NCBI GenBank assembly: GCA_025024175.1
Contig: QCXZ01000041.1
Span: 48,107,786 to 48,171,785 of the forward strand
Direction: 5' to 3'
Origin: Rhyzopertha dominica
Lineage: Eukaryota; Arthropoda; Insecta; Coleoptera; Bostrichidae
Length of the DNA: 64,000 nt
The position numbers were made by a program, and so were the translations under genes. Shown piece by piece: positions 22,886 to 33,456 of the stretch. Position 1 is the first letter of the stretch. The number at the start of each line of letters is the position of its first letter. Below the pieces are notes generated by a model. The model did not search any database and was not told the origin of the DNA. It saw nothing but the letters and a program-made list of their open reading frames with translations.

Positions 22886-24268
22886 TACAGGATGTTTCAC
22901 GAATGATAATGACCCTGACGAAAATAAAAATGCAACCCAAAATACATTCTCATAGCCAATGTGGTTACTTTACATATTGGTATTAAATAAAATAAATTGG
23001 GAATCCATGACGGCTATGCGCTAAGGTTCCTGTCACTGTATTTATTAAAAGTCAAAATGTATTCAAATGATGAAATAAAAAACAGATATGATTTTGATTT
23101 ATGGTGAATGCAAGAAAAATGATTGCGCTACTGCCCGTTTATACAGACAACGTTTTCCAAATAGAAGAACTCCTGCAGATACAATTTTCAAGAGACTTGA
23201 ATTAACTTTAACTGCCCACCACTGAAAAAAGTCAAGAGAAAGAACAGCAACAGGCCCTGACAATGAAATTAGAGTATTGGAAATGATTAACGAAAATCCT
23301 CATATTAGTCGAAGGGTAGTCTCAAGAGCAACCTGTATTAGTCTGTCTTCAGTACACCGAATAATTGAAGGCAATCAATTTCATTCGTATCTCTTGTAAT
23401 TGGTTCAGGCCTTAGAGGAGACAAATTATCCTAAAACACTGGCTTTTTGTAACTTTTCTCGGGAACACAAAAATTTGAATACGAGATTTTGTGACATTTG
23501 CTTCTCAGATGAACGAAGATTTTCTAAGAATGGTGGAGTTAACAAACATAACATGCATTATTATGCGTAAGAAAATCCACATTGAATTCGAGAAGGAAAT
23601 TTTCAAACTATATATTCGACGAATGTCTGGTGCGGAATATTGCGAAATCAAATTGTTGGGCCTAATTTTTTTCGCGATAGTTTAAACGGCAATACTTTTT
23701 TTAAGAAACATTTTACCGGTACTTCTCCAAAATGTAAATTTACAAGTAAGACAAGATCTGTAGTTCCAACAAGCCCCATCACCTGCGCATTATCATAGAA
23801 TAGTGCGAAATCATCTTGATTTGGTTTTGCCAAACCGATGGATAGGAAGAGGTTCAATTAATCCTTGCCCACCGAGAAGCCCGGACCTTACTCCTTTTTT
23901 TCTGTGGGGAATGGTAAAAGAGCAAGTATACCAAACACCATATGAAAGTGTAGAACATTTAGAAAATAAAATACGTGATGCATGTAGATCCATCACTCCA
24001 GAAATGTTAATGCATGTTAAAAGATCGTATTGGGCACGAATTCAAGCTTGTGAAAACAGCGGAGGGCGACATTTTGAGCATTTATTACATTAATGTTATT
24101 GAATAAACATTTTTCATAAATAAAATTTGTTTTACAATACCGAATTTACTTAAAGCAAATGATTGAAGTTTATGTCAAAATTTACGAATTTATACAGCTC
24201 TCTACGTTTTATATTTTTTAAGACGATAAACAATTATCAACGTTACCTCTGCAAAAAAACATCCTGTA
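22886..24268 (+). mobile_element. Family 1 copy D (3' end trimmed)
   Basis: The left end is complete (TACAGGATGTTTCACGAATG after a TA). At the right, nearly all of the 62-bp repeat is missing: CCTCTGCAAAA runs directly into AACATCCTGTA, leaving only the outermost 11 or 12 bases. Length 1383 bp. Confidence 0.9.
23057..24093 (+). pseudogene. Family 1 transposase, heavily broken (copy D)
   Basis: The same order of blocks as copy C, but with many small losses: about 13 bases of the LRTNWPP region are gone near 23210, the first-Asp block near 23480-23530 is damaged, and the QQDG is damaged (TAGTTCCAACAAGCCCCATC near 23760-23780). The C-terminal part is the best kept (23803-24093): RWIGRGSINPCPPRSPDLTP followed directly by FFLWG, so the residues carrying the third Asp are deleted. 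It then reads EVYQTP-like residues, RSITPEMLMHVKRSYWARIQ and HFEHLLH. Not functional. Confidence 0.85.
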
Positions 24269-25203
24269 TTATTTTTGAAGGGGTGCTCCGTACGCTAGAG
24301 GGAGGCAAAAAAGGTAATATTTTGTCCCCGTTAAAGTAAAACTGAGTGCAAATTTTACTTGGAACACTTGCGTTCACTACTCCATCACTGCACAAAAATT
24401 ATGCATATTCACTAAATCATCCGCCCAGTAAAAGGCCCGCAGCTTAATTTTCAGTAAATACTACCGCGACCTTTCACGGTTAACGTCTCGAGATTGAAAG
24501 TGGGCCTTGGTTAGTCGGGCAAGAAACGCGTAAATAAACAATAATAACAATCGTCCGCTAATTTATTAAACGGCCACCGAAAGAACTCATCAACGACAAA
24601 ACATTTTCAATAAGAAGCACAAAAATGAACATCAGACAACATTTAACATAAATACAATAACTATCAGCCGAATAAATTAAAAGGCCGGCCGCGGAGCGCG
24701 CCGTGCTCTTCAGAAAAACGAATTCCAACCACGGTAACCATGGCAACGGCCCGAAAAAACCCCATTGTTGCCGAAACAAATTCAAAATGGCCGACAAAGA
24801 CGTCCCAGCTGCGAACTGAGAAGTGGAGTAATTTGTTTTTTTAGCGTTGACAGAAATACGCTTTAAGTCTCGGATCTGTTGATTAATGTTTCGAGACGAA
24901 TTGCTCGGCGTTTACCAATGAAGGACGTGTGTTCGCATCAGGTCGCTTCTCTTGCCTTTCGGACGTTTGGATGTCAGCGTTTCGACAAATAGGCAAGACG
25001 GACTCGCGCCCGACCGGCATTCGTTGATTCACCCGGGGCCCATTCACTATAATGTGGATCATCATTGCTTCTAATATCTACGAACTGTTAGAAAATGAAT
25101 ATGTAGTGGCTTAAATAAAAAATAAAACACTAATATAAACTATTTAATTCAACAACAAACCGCCCTTAATTTCGCTTGCTTTATAATAATATACCTATAG
25201 GGT
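24269..25203. other. Stretch without recognisable gene; GC-richer island
   Basis: Positions 24,380-25,070 are GC-rich for this window, with GGCCGGCCGCGGAGCGCGCC at about 24,682. Overlapping minus-strand ORFs of 60-79 codons carry no motif. Candidate single-copy or regulatory DNA. Confidence 0.4.
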
Positions 25204-25205
25204 AT

Positions 25206-25365
25206 ATAGGCCAATTTTAATTTGAGAAAAAGTTTTACTTATACTGGCCGGGAGTCAAACGCGAAACTTCCAGAGCGGCTGGGGTTCGAACCGGTGGTTT
25301 CGGGTTCGACCCCCGACCGGGCCGACTAAACTTTTTCTCAGCCTAAAATTGATGTAGGTGTACAG
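25206..25365. repeat. Foldback repeat with tRNA T-arm-like motifs
   Basis: Imperfect arms: GGCCAATTTTAATTTGAGAA, AAAGTTTTACTTATACTGGC on the left and CGACTAAACTTTTTCTCAGC, CTAAAATTGATGTAGG on the right. Inner arms GGGAGTCAAACGCGAAAC and GTTTCGGGTTCGACCCCC also pair. The centre holds GGGGTTCGAACC, and together with GGGTTCGACCCCC these look like Pol III B-box/T-loop sequences. No complete tRNA fold is visible. Could be a head-to-head tRNA-derived SINE or a MITE. Confidence 0.6.
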
Positions 25366-25748
25366 GGTCCGCTACCCAAAACTCCCCAGGCTCTTATTTT
25401 TTTCGTAGGTCTGTTTGAACTCTTTAAAAACAGCATAGTGAGTATACAATTTTTTTGCAGATTATATTTCGTAAATAAAGTTAATTTTTGAGAAAATTTT
25501 TAACCTTACCCCGTATAATAAATATTGCTTCATAGTTGGATGCCGACTTTTATTTTCTTCAATTTGTGTCATTACATTTACTCCTTCTTAATGAAAAACA
25601 AGAAAAAGTCGTCGTCGCCATGTTCTGTTAATAAGGCTGTTCACAATTTTTTAAGTGTTCGTTTAACAGCTTATTGTGGTAAAAATTATGCGTACATACA
25701 CATCGCTACACACAAAACCACAAAATTTGGAGTAACTTTTAAATAAGT

Positions 25749-25861
25749 TAAGTACAAATTTCGTTCTAAGGAGAGAGAGGCCAGAAAATGAAACCCTGCG
25801 ATGAGGCTACTTTGGTTTTCTACATCACGCACTAGTATCGTCGCAGGGTTTCGTTTTCTAG

Positions 25862-25893
<32 letters not shown>

Positions 25894-25911
25894 GAACGTA
25901 CTTTGTACTTG
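25749..25911. repeat. Foldback repeat with (GA)n/(CT)n in its arms
   Basis: The left arm AAGTACAAATTTCGTTCTAA, GGAGAGAGAGGCCAGAAAAT, GAAACCCTGCGAT pairs with ATCGTCGCAGGGTTTCGTTT, TCTAGCCTCTCT... TCTAGAACGTACTTTGTACTT on the right. The CT run in the right arm is expanded (25863-25892) relative to the short GA run on the left. Confidence 0.8.
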
Positions 25912-25939
25912 ATTTATCTAAAAGTTCCTCCAAATTATA

Positions 25940-26395
25940 TGTGGAGATTTGTGGCGTTCAATCTAACAGCAAGGTTCAGTTGTCCAATTTATGTCTACGC
26001 AAATGACGTAAAAATTGTAAATACCATCAGAACCTTCAATGACTGTCACGCAATACAGGATGGTGATGTAGGAAAAACAGACTTACTTTAAATGTTAAGA
26101 AGTGTAAAGCAGTGACCTATTCTAGAATACATAATGTCATTGATTTGTTAAGATAGGTAAGCTGTATCGAATTAGAGATTTGAGCGTCATTATGAGTCCA
26201 AGATTATCATTTGTGCTTGATAAACAACACCTGTGTGATTATGCATCTAAGATTTTGGACAGAAATACAAGTGCTGTCAAAAGTACAGCGTCGTTAAACT
26301 TGTTTTTTCGTCATTGTGATGTCATAATTGGAATACTGCTCTCCTGCATGGGATCCTTATTATGATGTGTACATCGTATTTATTGAGCGTTTTCA
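25940..26395 (+). pseudogene. LINE reverse transcriptase scrap (YANDVKI)
   Basis: FSCPIYVYANDVKIVNTIRT followed by FNDCHAIQ aligns with the LINE at 53 kb (LSCPFLLYADDLKIFNVINS, ESDCVALQ). One of the two motif-C Asp residues is now Asn. Further on, LNVKKCKAVTYSR and LEYCSPAWDPYYDVYIVFIE (about 26315-26375) continue the same domain with frameshifts. Both ends are truncated. Confidence 0.75.
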
Positions 26396-26399
26396 AAAA

Positions 26400-27611
26400 A
26401 AAAAATTGTAGATAGTTGTGCAGTGTTAAATATAAATTGATACATGAGCAAATTGTTACAGCATATTGTCAGATTAATGTATCTATGATATCATAAAACA
26501 AAGTCCTCTACCGCGTATCTGTCTGTCTGTTCACGACAAACTCAAAAACTACTACTATAGATAGAGTAACTCATAAACATATAATTTGCCAAACTTTTTT
26601 GTAAATTGGTTGAAATATAATGATAATTGTTGGAAGTTCTGAACGTACAAAAAAGCCCGTGTTACAAGTAATTTTGGAAGAAGTTTTGTATTGTCTACGC
26701 TTGTCCTGACACAGAAGTAAAAATCTCCAAAGTGAATGAAAAAATAGAAGATCACCAGTTTAGAAATAGCCGGTGATCTTTCGTCCTGTTTTTCACTAAA
26801 TATATCACCATGAAGCAAGTGCGTACAAATTTGCTCCAAGCAGAGACATTCTCTATTTCTGTATGTGGTTTCATACATAGGCAATGTATTACCAAAACAA
26901 TGTCTCAAACTCATCCTTGGGGTACGCCATTTTAAGAATCATGCCCCAGGACCAATTAGATTATGACATTTTAATAAGCTGCGAATTCATTTCCATATTT
27001 TGCAAAGGTGCTCCGTGTCATCATCAAACGTAAGCTCGAAGTGCGTTCTAACTTAGCTACTTGATTTTCCTCTCGTAGGCAAGAAATAAAAGGCCGCCGC
27101 GTTCTTTTTTCACCTGCCGCATGTTTTCCTACACTTTTTGCATACCCAGCGTGCATAATGACGTTAATGAATATTCATTAGTTCGCATCGGTAAAAGTGG
27201 CGTTCAGCATGCGACAGTTTAGCGCTGTACGAAGCTGCAGAGAACTTCGCTTTGCAGCACCTGCGAACCTAAGAATCGCGAATTGCCATCGTTAGGTATT
27301 AAGCGAACGGAACTGTCAAAGTTCACACATAAATATTGAATCTTCTGGTCTTCGTTTTCTAGGTGATAGACCTGCTGCCACTAATATAAAAAAAACCTTT
27401 ATAGAAGTTTTTAAGGATGCCAATCGACAAAGAGAGTTTGCCAATTGTTTTAGTTATGTTATGTATCTCTGTTCAGGAAGCGTGAGCGTATGTCTCCTGA
27501 TAATCAGGCCATCAGCATCATTTGCATATTTAATTTTGTTATAGAGGAGACTTATGAATGAGTATAGTCTGCGAAACAGGATAGCAGCGTGAAGCACCCT
27601 ATGTTTATTAT
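26400..27611. other. Stretch without recognisable gene
   Basis: Contains CCGCGTATCTGTCTGTCTGT at 26,511 and a 119-codon minus-strand ORF (26555-26914) that I do not recognise. GC-richer near 27,040-27,300. No convincing gene. Confidence 0.4.
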
Positions 27612-28033
27612 ATATAGAGTGTGTCCCAAAAATAACTGAATTTTTTGGAAATAGAATAAAATGCACATTATATTATCTTTAGAATTTATTATTTATTCAA
27701 AGTAAGTTCCATTTGACTCAATGTAACGTTTAGAACGATCAACCAGCGCATGCATAATTTTTTTAATGCAATTTATGGGAATGTTCTTTTGCACCTCGGT
27801 TTCGGTTGCTTAAATGTCTGGTATATCATCATAAAATGCTCCTTTCCTCTCAATTTTCCGTTTTGGGAATAGTAAATAGTCACGCGGTGATAGATCAGGC
27901 GAAAACGGAGGGTGATCAATGAGAGAAATCCCTTTTTTTCATCAAAATTCGTTCACATTTTGATCTTGTGAGATGGTGCATTATCGTGCAATAAAAACAG
28001 TTGTTTTCCTGCTGGATGTTCAGGCCTAACCAT
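27612..28033 (-). pseudogene. Mariner-type transposase C-terminal relic
   Basis: Minus-strand frames give EHPAGKQLFLLHDNAPSHKI (second catalytic Asp) and LIDHPPFSPDLSPRDYLLFP (third Asp), about 34 residues apart as in true mariners (DD34D). Then follow AFYDDIPDI and DRSKRYIESNGTYFE near the end. The element's terminal repeat TATAGAGTGTGTCCCAAAAA begins at about 27,615. The N-terminal half and first Asp are missing, cut off at about 28,033. At least two stops. Confidence 0.8.
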
Positions 28034-28677
28034 GGGCATAACTATAACTAGGAGGGGACTTAGACCCCCCCCCTAATCTTCTCGATAGTCCCGCTAAAAA
28101 TATTTCCCAAGGTTTAAATAAAATAGTTTATTTATAGGCATTAACATTTAATTTTTATGAAATACGGTAGAACATTTAATTTCAGAAAGATGACAAAGGG
28201 CAGCCATACGTCCTTTACAGGGTTTTTTTGTAATTTCCAAAGAAACTGTTGAGCTACCGGCTGCTTGTACTCGAATGAAAACTTAATAATTACTTATAGA
28301 TTACATCATCACGTTTCTTTTAATGTGGGACACGTCATTTCGCCGATATTCAATTCTGAACATGGCAAAACTGAAAATTTACTTTTTTTGGAAAAAATCT
28401 TTCAAGTGCAAATTTTTTTTGTCTTGGTCTTGTCTTGTGGAAAATTTAATGTGTTTTAGAAGACAAAAGTCATAATTACCAAAAAAATCTATAGTTTACA
28501 AGATGCTGAAAATCAAGCAAGTGCAAAAAAATTGCTGTTTTTCGACCACAACAGAGTTCTCGGGATTGCGAGCCTGGATCTATACTAGCAGCACAGGTCC
28601 AAAACACAAGCAAAAAAACCAATGGTAATCTATTTAATGTAGGTTCCATGTAAAGATAGACTGGCCTCACTATATTC
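28034..28677. other. Possible hAT-like end, then no recognisable gene
   Basis: Positions 28,028-28,075 (CATGGGCATAACTATAACTA, GGAGGGGACTTAGACCCCCC) resemble the C-run ends of some hAT elements. No transposase follows, and the rest is AT-rich without motif. Confidence 0.3.
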
Positions 28678-28860
28678 TCTTTGGACAGATCCCAGTTGGA
28701 GTATGCAATACTTATTTGGCATCCTTTATATAACATGTACATTAAACTGCTCGGGGCCGTTGAAAGGTGATTTTGTTCAATTTTTCAATCTGATATTTTA
28801 CCCAACAGATTTAGTTACGTTTCGTTAGAAACACGACGTGTTAATGATTAAATTCTTATG
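28678..28860 (+). pseudogene. LINE RT C-terminal scrap
   Basis: RSQLEYAILIWHPLYNMYIK followed by LLGAVER aligns with the post-catalytic RT region of the LINE at 53 kb (RNKLEYCSLVWSPHYDNHVN, ALERVQRR). Downstream residues (ILPNRFSYVSLETRRVND) also fit. Stops are present and both ends are truncated. Confidence 0.65.
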
Positions 28861-28962
28861 TAGACTTCTAAATAATCGAATTTACTATTATTTCTTGCTA
28901 CGCGGAATTAACTTTAGGGTTTCAATACGAGGGTGAATGCTTTCAGCGTCCATAAATATAAG

Positions 28963-29107
28963 ATAATATTTTGTCGGATAGATCGCTGTCACTTGAAAAC
29001 ACTGACAAAAAGTTAATAGTCTGACGTTTCGATTACACCTGTAATCTTTGTCAAAGACGAAGAACCTCAAAATTTGCCTGACACAAGTTCAAACAAAATT
29101 TTGAAAG
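28963..29107 (-). repeat. Penelope J terminal block, left
   Basis: The 3' terminal non-coding block of element J. It contains the short palindrome GATTACACCTGTAATC and ends in the coding-side sequence TTCAAACAAAATTTTGAAAG. Mirrored at 30047-30193. Confidence 0.9.
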
Positions 29108-29237
29108 TAAATAAACAAATCACCAAGGATGCGAGACGTCATAGAAACAACGTGCCAACCTGATAAAAAAGGAACCTAACGATGAAAAAGGAACTACCTA
29201 CCTACTAGATATACACGAACTACTTGATAAAAGATAA

Positions 29238-30079
29238 CTACAAAATAGCCTTCCAAATGTCACCTAACTCATAATTTCCACAATCCCTATTAAAATTATT
29301 AGTATTCCTACAAATTTCTATAGCTTCTTTTATTAGACGTTTGTGATAATATTTTTCTCTATGTAAAATTTTTGTTTTATCAAAATCAATCATGTGTTTA
29401 GTCAAATATGAATGTTCAGCTACGGAAGATTTATCTATCTGTTGCAACCTAGTAGCTCGTATGTGTTCTTTCAAACGCGTACCTACTTTTCTTTTAGTTT
29501 GACCTATGTAACACTTTCCGCAAGAACAAGTAATTTTGTAAACACCTTCACTTTCTAAATGTACTTTATCTTTAGTAGAACTTAAAATTTTAGCTAAATT
29601 ATTATATGTACTAACAACAACTAAAATATCGTGTTTTCTAAGCATCCTCTTTAATTTTTCCGAAAGGCCTTGTACATAAGGCAAATTCAACTTCAATTTG
29701 CTTTGTCGTGGCTGAGAATTTACTTGATTGGGATGAGCACTTTTATTAAAAACTGACCAAATATTCTTACTACTATAACCATTTCTCACTAGCGCTGATT
29801 TAAGATGATATATTTCTTTTTGTACAGAACTTTCATCTGATATCCTTTGTGTTCTAACAAATAACGTCCTAATAAGACTATTCNTTTGAGAAGTAGGGTG
29901 GTGAGATGTGGCATGTAAATATCTGTCTGTGTGTGTGTTGGTTTTCTGTAAACGTTGTGTCCTAACTGTCCAGTGTTTGTTCTGTAAATTTGGGCATCCA
30001 AGAAAGGTAAACTACCATTGCTTTCTAATTCCATAGTAAATTTTACTTTCAAAATTTTGTTTGAACTTGTGTCAGGCAA
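29238..30079 (-). pseudogene. Penelope-like RT C-terminus and GIY-YIG endonuclease
   Basis: Two adjacent open frames. 30079-29789 holds the end of the RT/thumb region: TMELESNGSLPFLDAQIYRT, then NVYRKPTHTQTD. 29789-29238 holds LNLPYVQGLSEKLKRMLRKH, then the GIY-YIG nuclease EGVYKITCSCGKCYIGQTKR, VGTRLKEHIRA, the downstream KSSVAEHSYLTKHMIDFDKT, and a last NNFNRDCGNYELGDIWKAIL. The nuclease frame (183 codons) is intact. Such nucleases nick target DNA during retroelement insertion. All RT catalytic motifs are lost by 5' truncation, so the copy is dead. A frameshift lies near 29,870-29,890, beside an N at 29,884. Confidence 0.9.
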
Positions 30080-30193
30080 ATTTTGAGGTTCTTCGTCTTT
30101 GACAAAGATTATAGGTGTAATCGAAACGTCAGACTATTAACTTTTTGTCAGTGTTTTCAAGTGACAGCGATCTATCCGACAAAATATTATCTT
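30047..30193 (+). repeat. Penelope J terminal block, right (inverted copy)
   Basis: Complement of 28963-29107 with few differences (ATTATAGGTGTAATC versus ATTACAGGTGTAATC). It runs from the junction with the RT remnant to the right target duplication. Confidence 0.9.
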
Positions 30194-30209
30194 ATATTTA
30201 GGGTTTCAA

Positions 30210-31264
30210 GTTAAAATTCCTGTCAACGTTTAATCTTTTACTGTAATAAACGCGGATGCAATGTACTTCTACCATCACCTATATCAGTTATGTGTCACCT
30301 CTGTATGTAGCACGTGAGATGTTCAAAATGACCCTGTAAAATGATTAAATCATGAAAGTACTGATGAATCACATAGGTGCATTTAATGGTTTTTTCTTTA
30401 AAGAAATGTCTATCACTGGATAAGCAGGTACTGAAAAATNACAGCTNCTAACACATTTTTGCTCCATTCTCACGGGTTAAAAGAAACCCCGCTGAAAATC
30501 TGTTATCATAACATCCTAAAAAGCAAACAACGATTTCGATTAGCAACGCTCTATCTGGAATCGGAACGAAGTATGGACATTGGGTAATCCATAATCCGCG
30601 TGTCATTGGCTATTATGACAGAAAGATGGGACATGTCCCGAGTGAGACTCGCAAAAATAGACGGGCGATTCGCCTCGCCGGAACCTTGCCGCTTCTTTCG
30701 TAATAACATCAGCGCAGATCTTTTTGAGCCCGAGCTAGTCGGCAACAATTAAATGTGACTGTCGTTTTTCGTTATTACCAGTTTACCCACTGCATTTCCC
30801 TTTGATGGTGCAATATAATTTATTGGCGTTCGGATGACGTGCATAAAATTAAAGCACGGAGCACGTAGGCGAACCCTGAGTGACTTGCAGTCACACGGAT
30901 TATTCGTGTATAAAGATCGATATCGCTCCATCTGAGATCGGTGACGGCTTTTCTAAGATAGCGTGATGAGCCGCGCCGCAAGATCCAATATTTATGGGGT
31001 GCGCGCCGCCTTAACGCGGGGTACAACGTAACAGGAACGGCCGGCAGAGAAAATTGCCTATAAAGAGTGGGATTCAAATACATCATTCAAAAACCGTCAA
31101 AAACCACATACATCAAACTGAAAATAGAGCGGCAAAACCTTAAAAATTCTAAGATGAGTGCCTTATTCATAACCCTATTAATTTTCGTAAGCAATGATTA
31201 CAACTTCGTAGNGACAATCAATCAGATGACATCGGAAGGATGACCCTGAATTAAAATACCTACT
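30210..31264. other. Stretch without recognisable gene; GC-richer island
   Basis: Two N bases at 30440 and 30447. Positions 30,540-31,060 are GC-richer, with CG-rich motifs and overlapping motif-free ORFs. Confidence 0.4.
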
Positions 31265-31382
31265 GTATAGTCCTGACCTGAACTTAGTGACTTTTTCTTA
31301 TTTCAGGTCTTGAAGAAGAACCTCCAACGAAGGTTTTGAGTATCGGGTTCAAAAAATGCTGATTCTGACTTCACATCCTGTA
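31265..31382 (+). pseudogene. Mariner-type transposase scrap
   Basis: TATAGTCCTGACCTGAACTT followed by GTGACTTTTTCTTATTTCAG reads YSPDLN.VTFSYF, the eroded third catalytic block. KKNLQRRF-like residues follow. The right end CACATCCTGTA stops at a TA (31381-31382), consistent with a terminal repeat. Very short. Confidence 0.45.
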
Positions 31383-31569
31383 TTTACATATTTGTAACGA
31401 AATACACTAAATCCAAACAGAACTAGGTAGTTATAAACCGTAGTATAGAACACTATATTGAACTCGCTAGCACTCAAAGCACTTTTGAACTCCTGGTTCG
31501 CTCTATTCACGCTTGCTACTACCATTCAAACCACACATCCTCTCGTTTCTTTTCAACGGACTATACTTA

Positions 31570-31893
31570 TACAGGTTGCCCCAAAAGTGATGGTCCAAAC
31601 CGAAGCAGTGGTAGAGTGGATCATATCCAATCTATATAACCACCTATGCTATTATCCGATTGTTTACGGTTTAAAAGTTACAGATATTTTAGTAGATTTC
31701 ATGAAAATCACTGGCCTGGCGCACTAAATCAAGTCTGCCATGAAAACTAAAGATAATCTTTGTAATACGTTTCATGATTAGTACCACGGGGTATAGTTAG
31801 TGATCAACTGTAACAATTTTTGGGTAATTTCGATTGAAAATGACCCACTCTACCATATATGCTTCAGTTTGGACCTTTTTGGGATACCCTGTA
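31570..31893. mobile_element. 324-bp TA-flanked MITE
   Basis: The left end TACAGGTTGCCCCAAAAGTG with GGTCCAAACCGAAGCA, and GGTAGAGTGGATCA further in, is mirrored at the right by TGACCCACTCTACC, GCTTCAGTTTGGACC and TTTTTGGGATACCCTGTA. The inverted repeats are about 55 bp and the flanks are TA. It has no coding capacity. Ends of this kind (CAGG..CCCAAAA) fit a Tc1/mariner-derived MITE. Confidence 0.85.
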
Positions 31894-31899
31894 TACCAC

Positions 31900-32820
31900 C
31901 ACCGTCGAAAATTTCCGATGTTTCCAGAGACATCTCACTGTCACCGTCGAAGCTTCGAGAACATTCAATTCATAAAATGTGGGCTCTCGAGCTCAAAACA
32001 AATATATAAAAGTAAAGACTTATTAAATTCTAACATAAGAAGAACATTATGTGAATCTCTGGTGCTGTCACATTTTAAACATTGTGGTGCTATCTTTGGA
32101 CCATTTTTAACACAATATAATATGAACAGACTTCAGAGCCTTCAGAACTCATGCTTGCGTTTTGTTTTACATTTAAAGAAGCACCAGCATATTTCAGGCC
32201 GATATTCTCAGATGAACTGGCTTTCAGTTAGACAGAGCATGTTTCTTCAGAGTGCATATATGTATCACAAAATTTTACTGTATAAAACACCCCAGTACCT
32301 ATACCATAAAATTCGCTTTCGCACGGATGTCCACAACTTGAATATCAGACGTAAGCAATATCTAACAGTGCCACATCATCATATATACTATAAAATATGT
32401 CAAATTATGAATCGTATTCCAGCAGGCATTGGAGCTTTACCTCCTATGACATTTAAAAGAGATCTTAAACGTAGCATTTTGAAGGGTGGCCTGGTAATCT
32501 GATGTACACATACTACTAAGGTTTAGATGGTCTAGTAGCACACAAATCGTAATATGTAGTATTGTTTGTTTTTTATTCTGTACCTAAAAATGTGGCTTTG
32601 TTTTGGGTTTCCTTATGTGTTGTGAATCAGCAGCAATGTGTTGCGGGGAAATGATTTTGTAGATGTGGAGTGGGAGAACAGGGCTTCTAATTTGAAAGAA
32701 CCGAACATCACATCGTTAGCATGTTTGTGCAGATCTGTTCTGGTATAATATACTTGTTACTTATACTATACAAATGTACAGCACAAATTGCTAATAAACA
32801 TTATTATTATTATTATTATA
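31900..32820 (+). mobile_element. LINE 3' end with (ATT)n tail
   Basis: An open frame ending at 32502 carries the post-RT domain: RRTLCESLVLSHFKHCGAIF, then RLQSLQNSCLRFVLHLKKHQ, FRTDVHNLNIRRKQYLTVPH and FKRDLKRSILKGG. This pattern is usual in CR1/Jockey-group non-LTR elements. A 3' untranslated region follows, with CTAATAAACATTATTATT leading into the (ATT)n tail at about 32,800-32,820. The catalytic RT is missing (5' truncation). The N-terminal part of the open frame before 31,894 lies in the MITE and is not LINE. Confidence 0.8.
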
Positions 32821-32964
32821 TTTCTCGATGAACACTGGGATATCCCTAAAAGGAAGCCAGGTGTTATGAGAGTAGTTGAAGCTGAAGAAGAGTTGAAAGA
32901 TCGAAAAGAAGTGTATTTTTTACCTGGCCGTGTAGTTTTAAAGACAAAAGAAAGTTTGTGGTGA
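32821..32964 (+). pseudogene. Unrecognised 47-codon coding-like fragment
   Basis: Immediately after the (ATT)n tail, the plus strand reads FLDEHWDIPKRKPGVMRVVE, AEEELKDRKEVYFLPGRVVL, KTKESLW then stop. Charged, protein-like composition suggests a real coding relic cut by the LINE insertion, perhaps from another transposon. Family unknown. Confidence 0.35.
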
Positions 32965-33179
32965 AACTATTAGTCTGGCTCTTAGTTTTCGTTAGGAGAT
33001 GTTCATCTGTTTATACAGATTGTGCCAACTAAAATTGTACGCTCTGATTCTATTCAAATTTGGAAAACATTCTGTAACAGTACGGCACATCCTTTGGAAG
33101 GTCTCGGGGTCTGTAAGCTTAATTCTGCCTTAGCTGGTTCTGCTAGGTCAGTTTGGCAGAAGTGAAGTCTTTCTTCGCG

Positions 33180-33456
33180 TCAGCACTTCTTTTTTTCTAG
33201 GGCCTCATTCAACTCCCTGTTGTTCTCCTGTAGGAGTAAAAATTCCTTCACAGATTGGGTTACCAATCTCTTCAAGTCCGTAGCAATTGACTTGACTTCT
33301 TTATCAACATTCTTGTTGGCTCCTACGAGCCTTGCCAGCTCTTCTATCTTGTCCTGGAGGCTTTTAACTACTCTGGGTGGCATCTGAACTGGTCGCTCCT
33401 TCAGGGTTCTTGGGCTAGGGTCCGCTTTCCACTTCTCGTTTTCGCATTCACGAGTA
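33180..33456 (-). pseudogene. Coiled-coil ORF, possibly retroelement ORF1/gag N-terminus
   Basis: A minus-strand frame reads CENEKWKADPSPRTLKERPV then MPPRVVKSLQDKIEELARLV, KNVDKEVKSIATDLKRLVTQ and EFLLLQENNRELNEALEKKK. Heptad-like spacing of hydrophobic residues indicates a coiled coil. N-terminal coiled coils of this flavour occur in the first ORF of insect retroelements, but no zinc knuckle or other signature follows. Origin is inference. Confidence 0.4.

Larger units (their letters stand above)
28913..30209 (-). mobile_element. Penelope-like element J with 13-bp target duplication
   Basis: TTTAGGGTTTCAA occurs at 28913-28925 and 30197-30209, flanking the element (28926-30196). Inside are inverted terminal blocks of about 147 bp: 28963-29107 and its complement 30047-30193, both with GATAATATTTTGTCGGATAG and ACTGACAAAAAGTTAATAG. 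Outside the left block lies a 34-bp tail (TACGAGGGTGAATGCTTTCA...). Coding is on the minus strand, so the left block is the true 3' end. The right block is an inverted copy joined directly to the truncated RT gene. Confidence 0.9.

Noticed and set aside
25280..25325. tRNA gene suggested by GGGTTCGACCCCC
   Set aside because: No acceptor or anticodon stem can be assembled in the right spacing; the sequence is part of a foldback repeat.
26555..26914. 119-codon minus-strand ORF as a gene
   Set aside because: No recognisable domain, no splice or start context, and composition typical of AT-rich non-coding DNA.
31834..31990. First 50 codons of the 222-codon ORF as part of a LINE protein
   Set aside because: This part lies in the 324-bp MITE and its flank. 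LINE similarity begins only after about 31,900.
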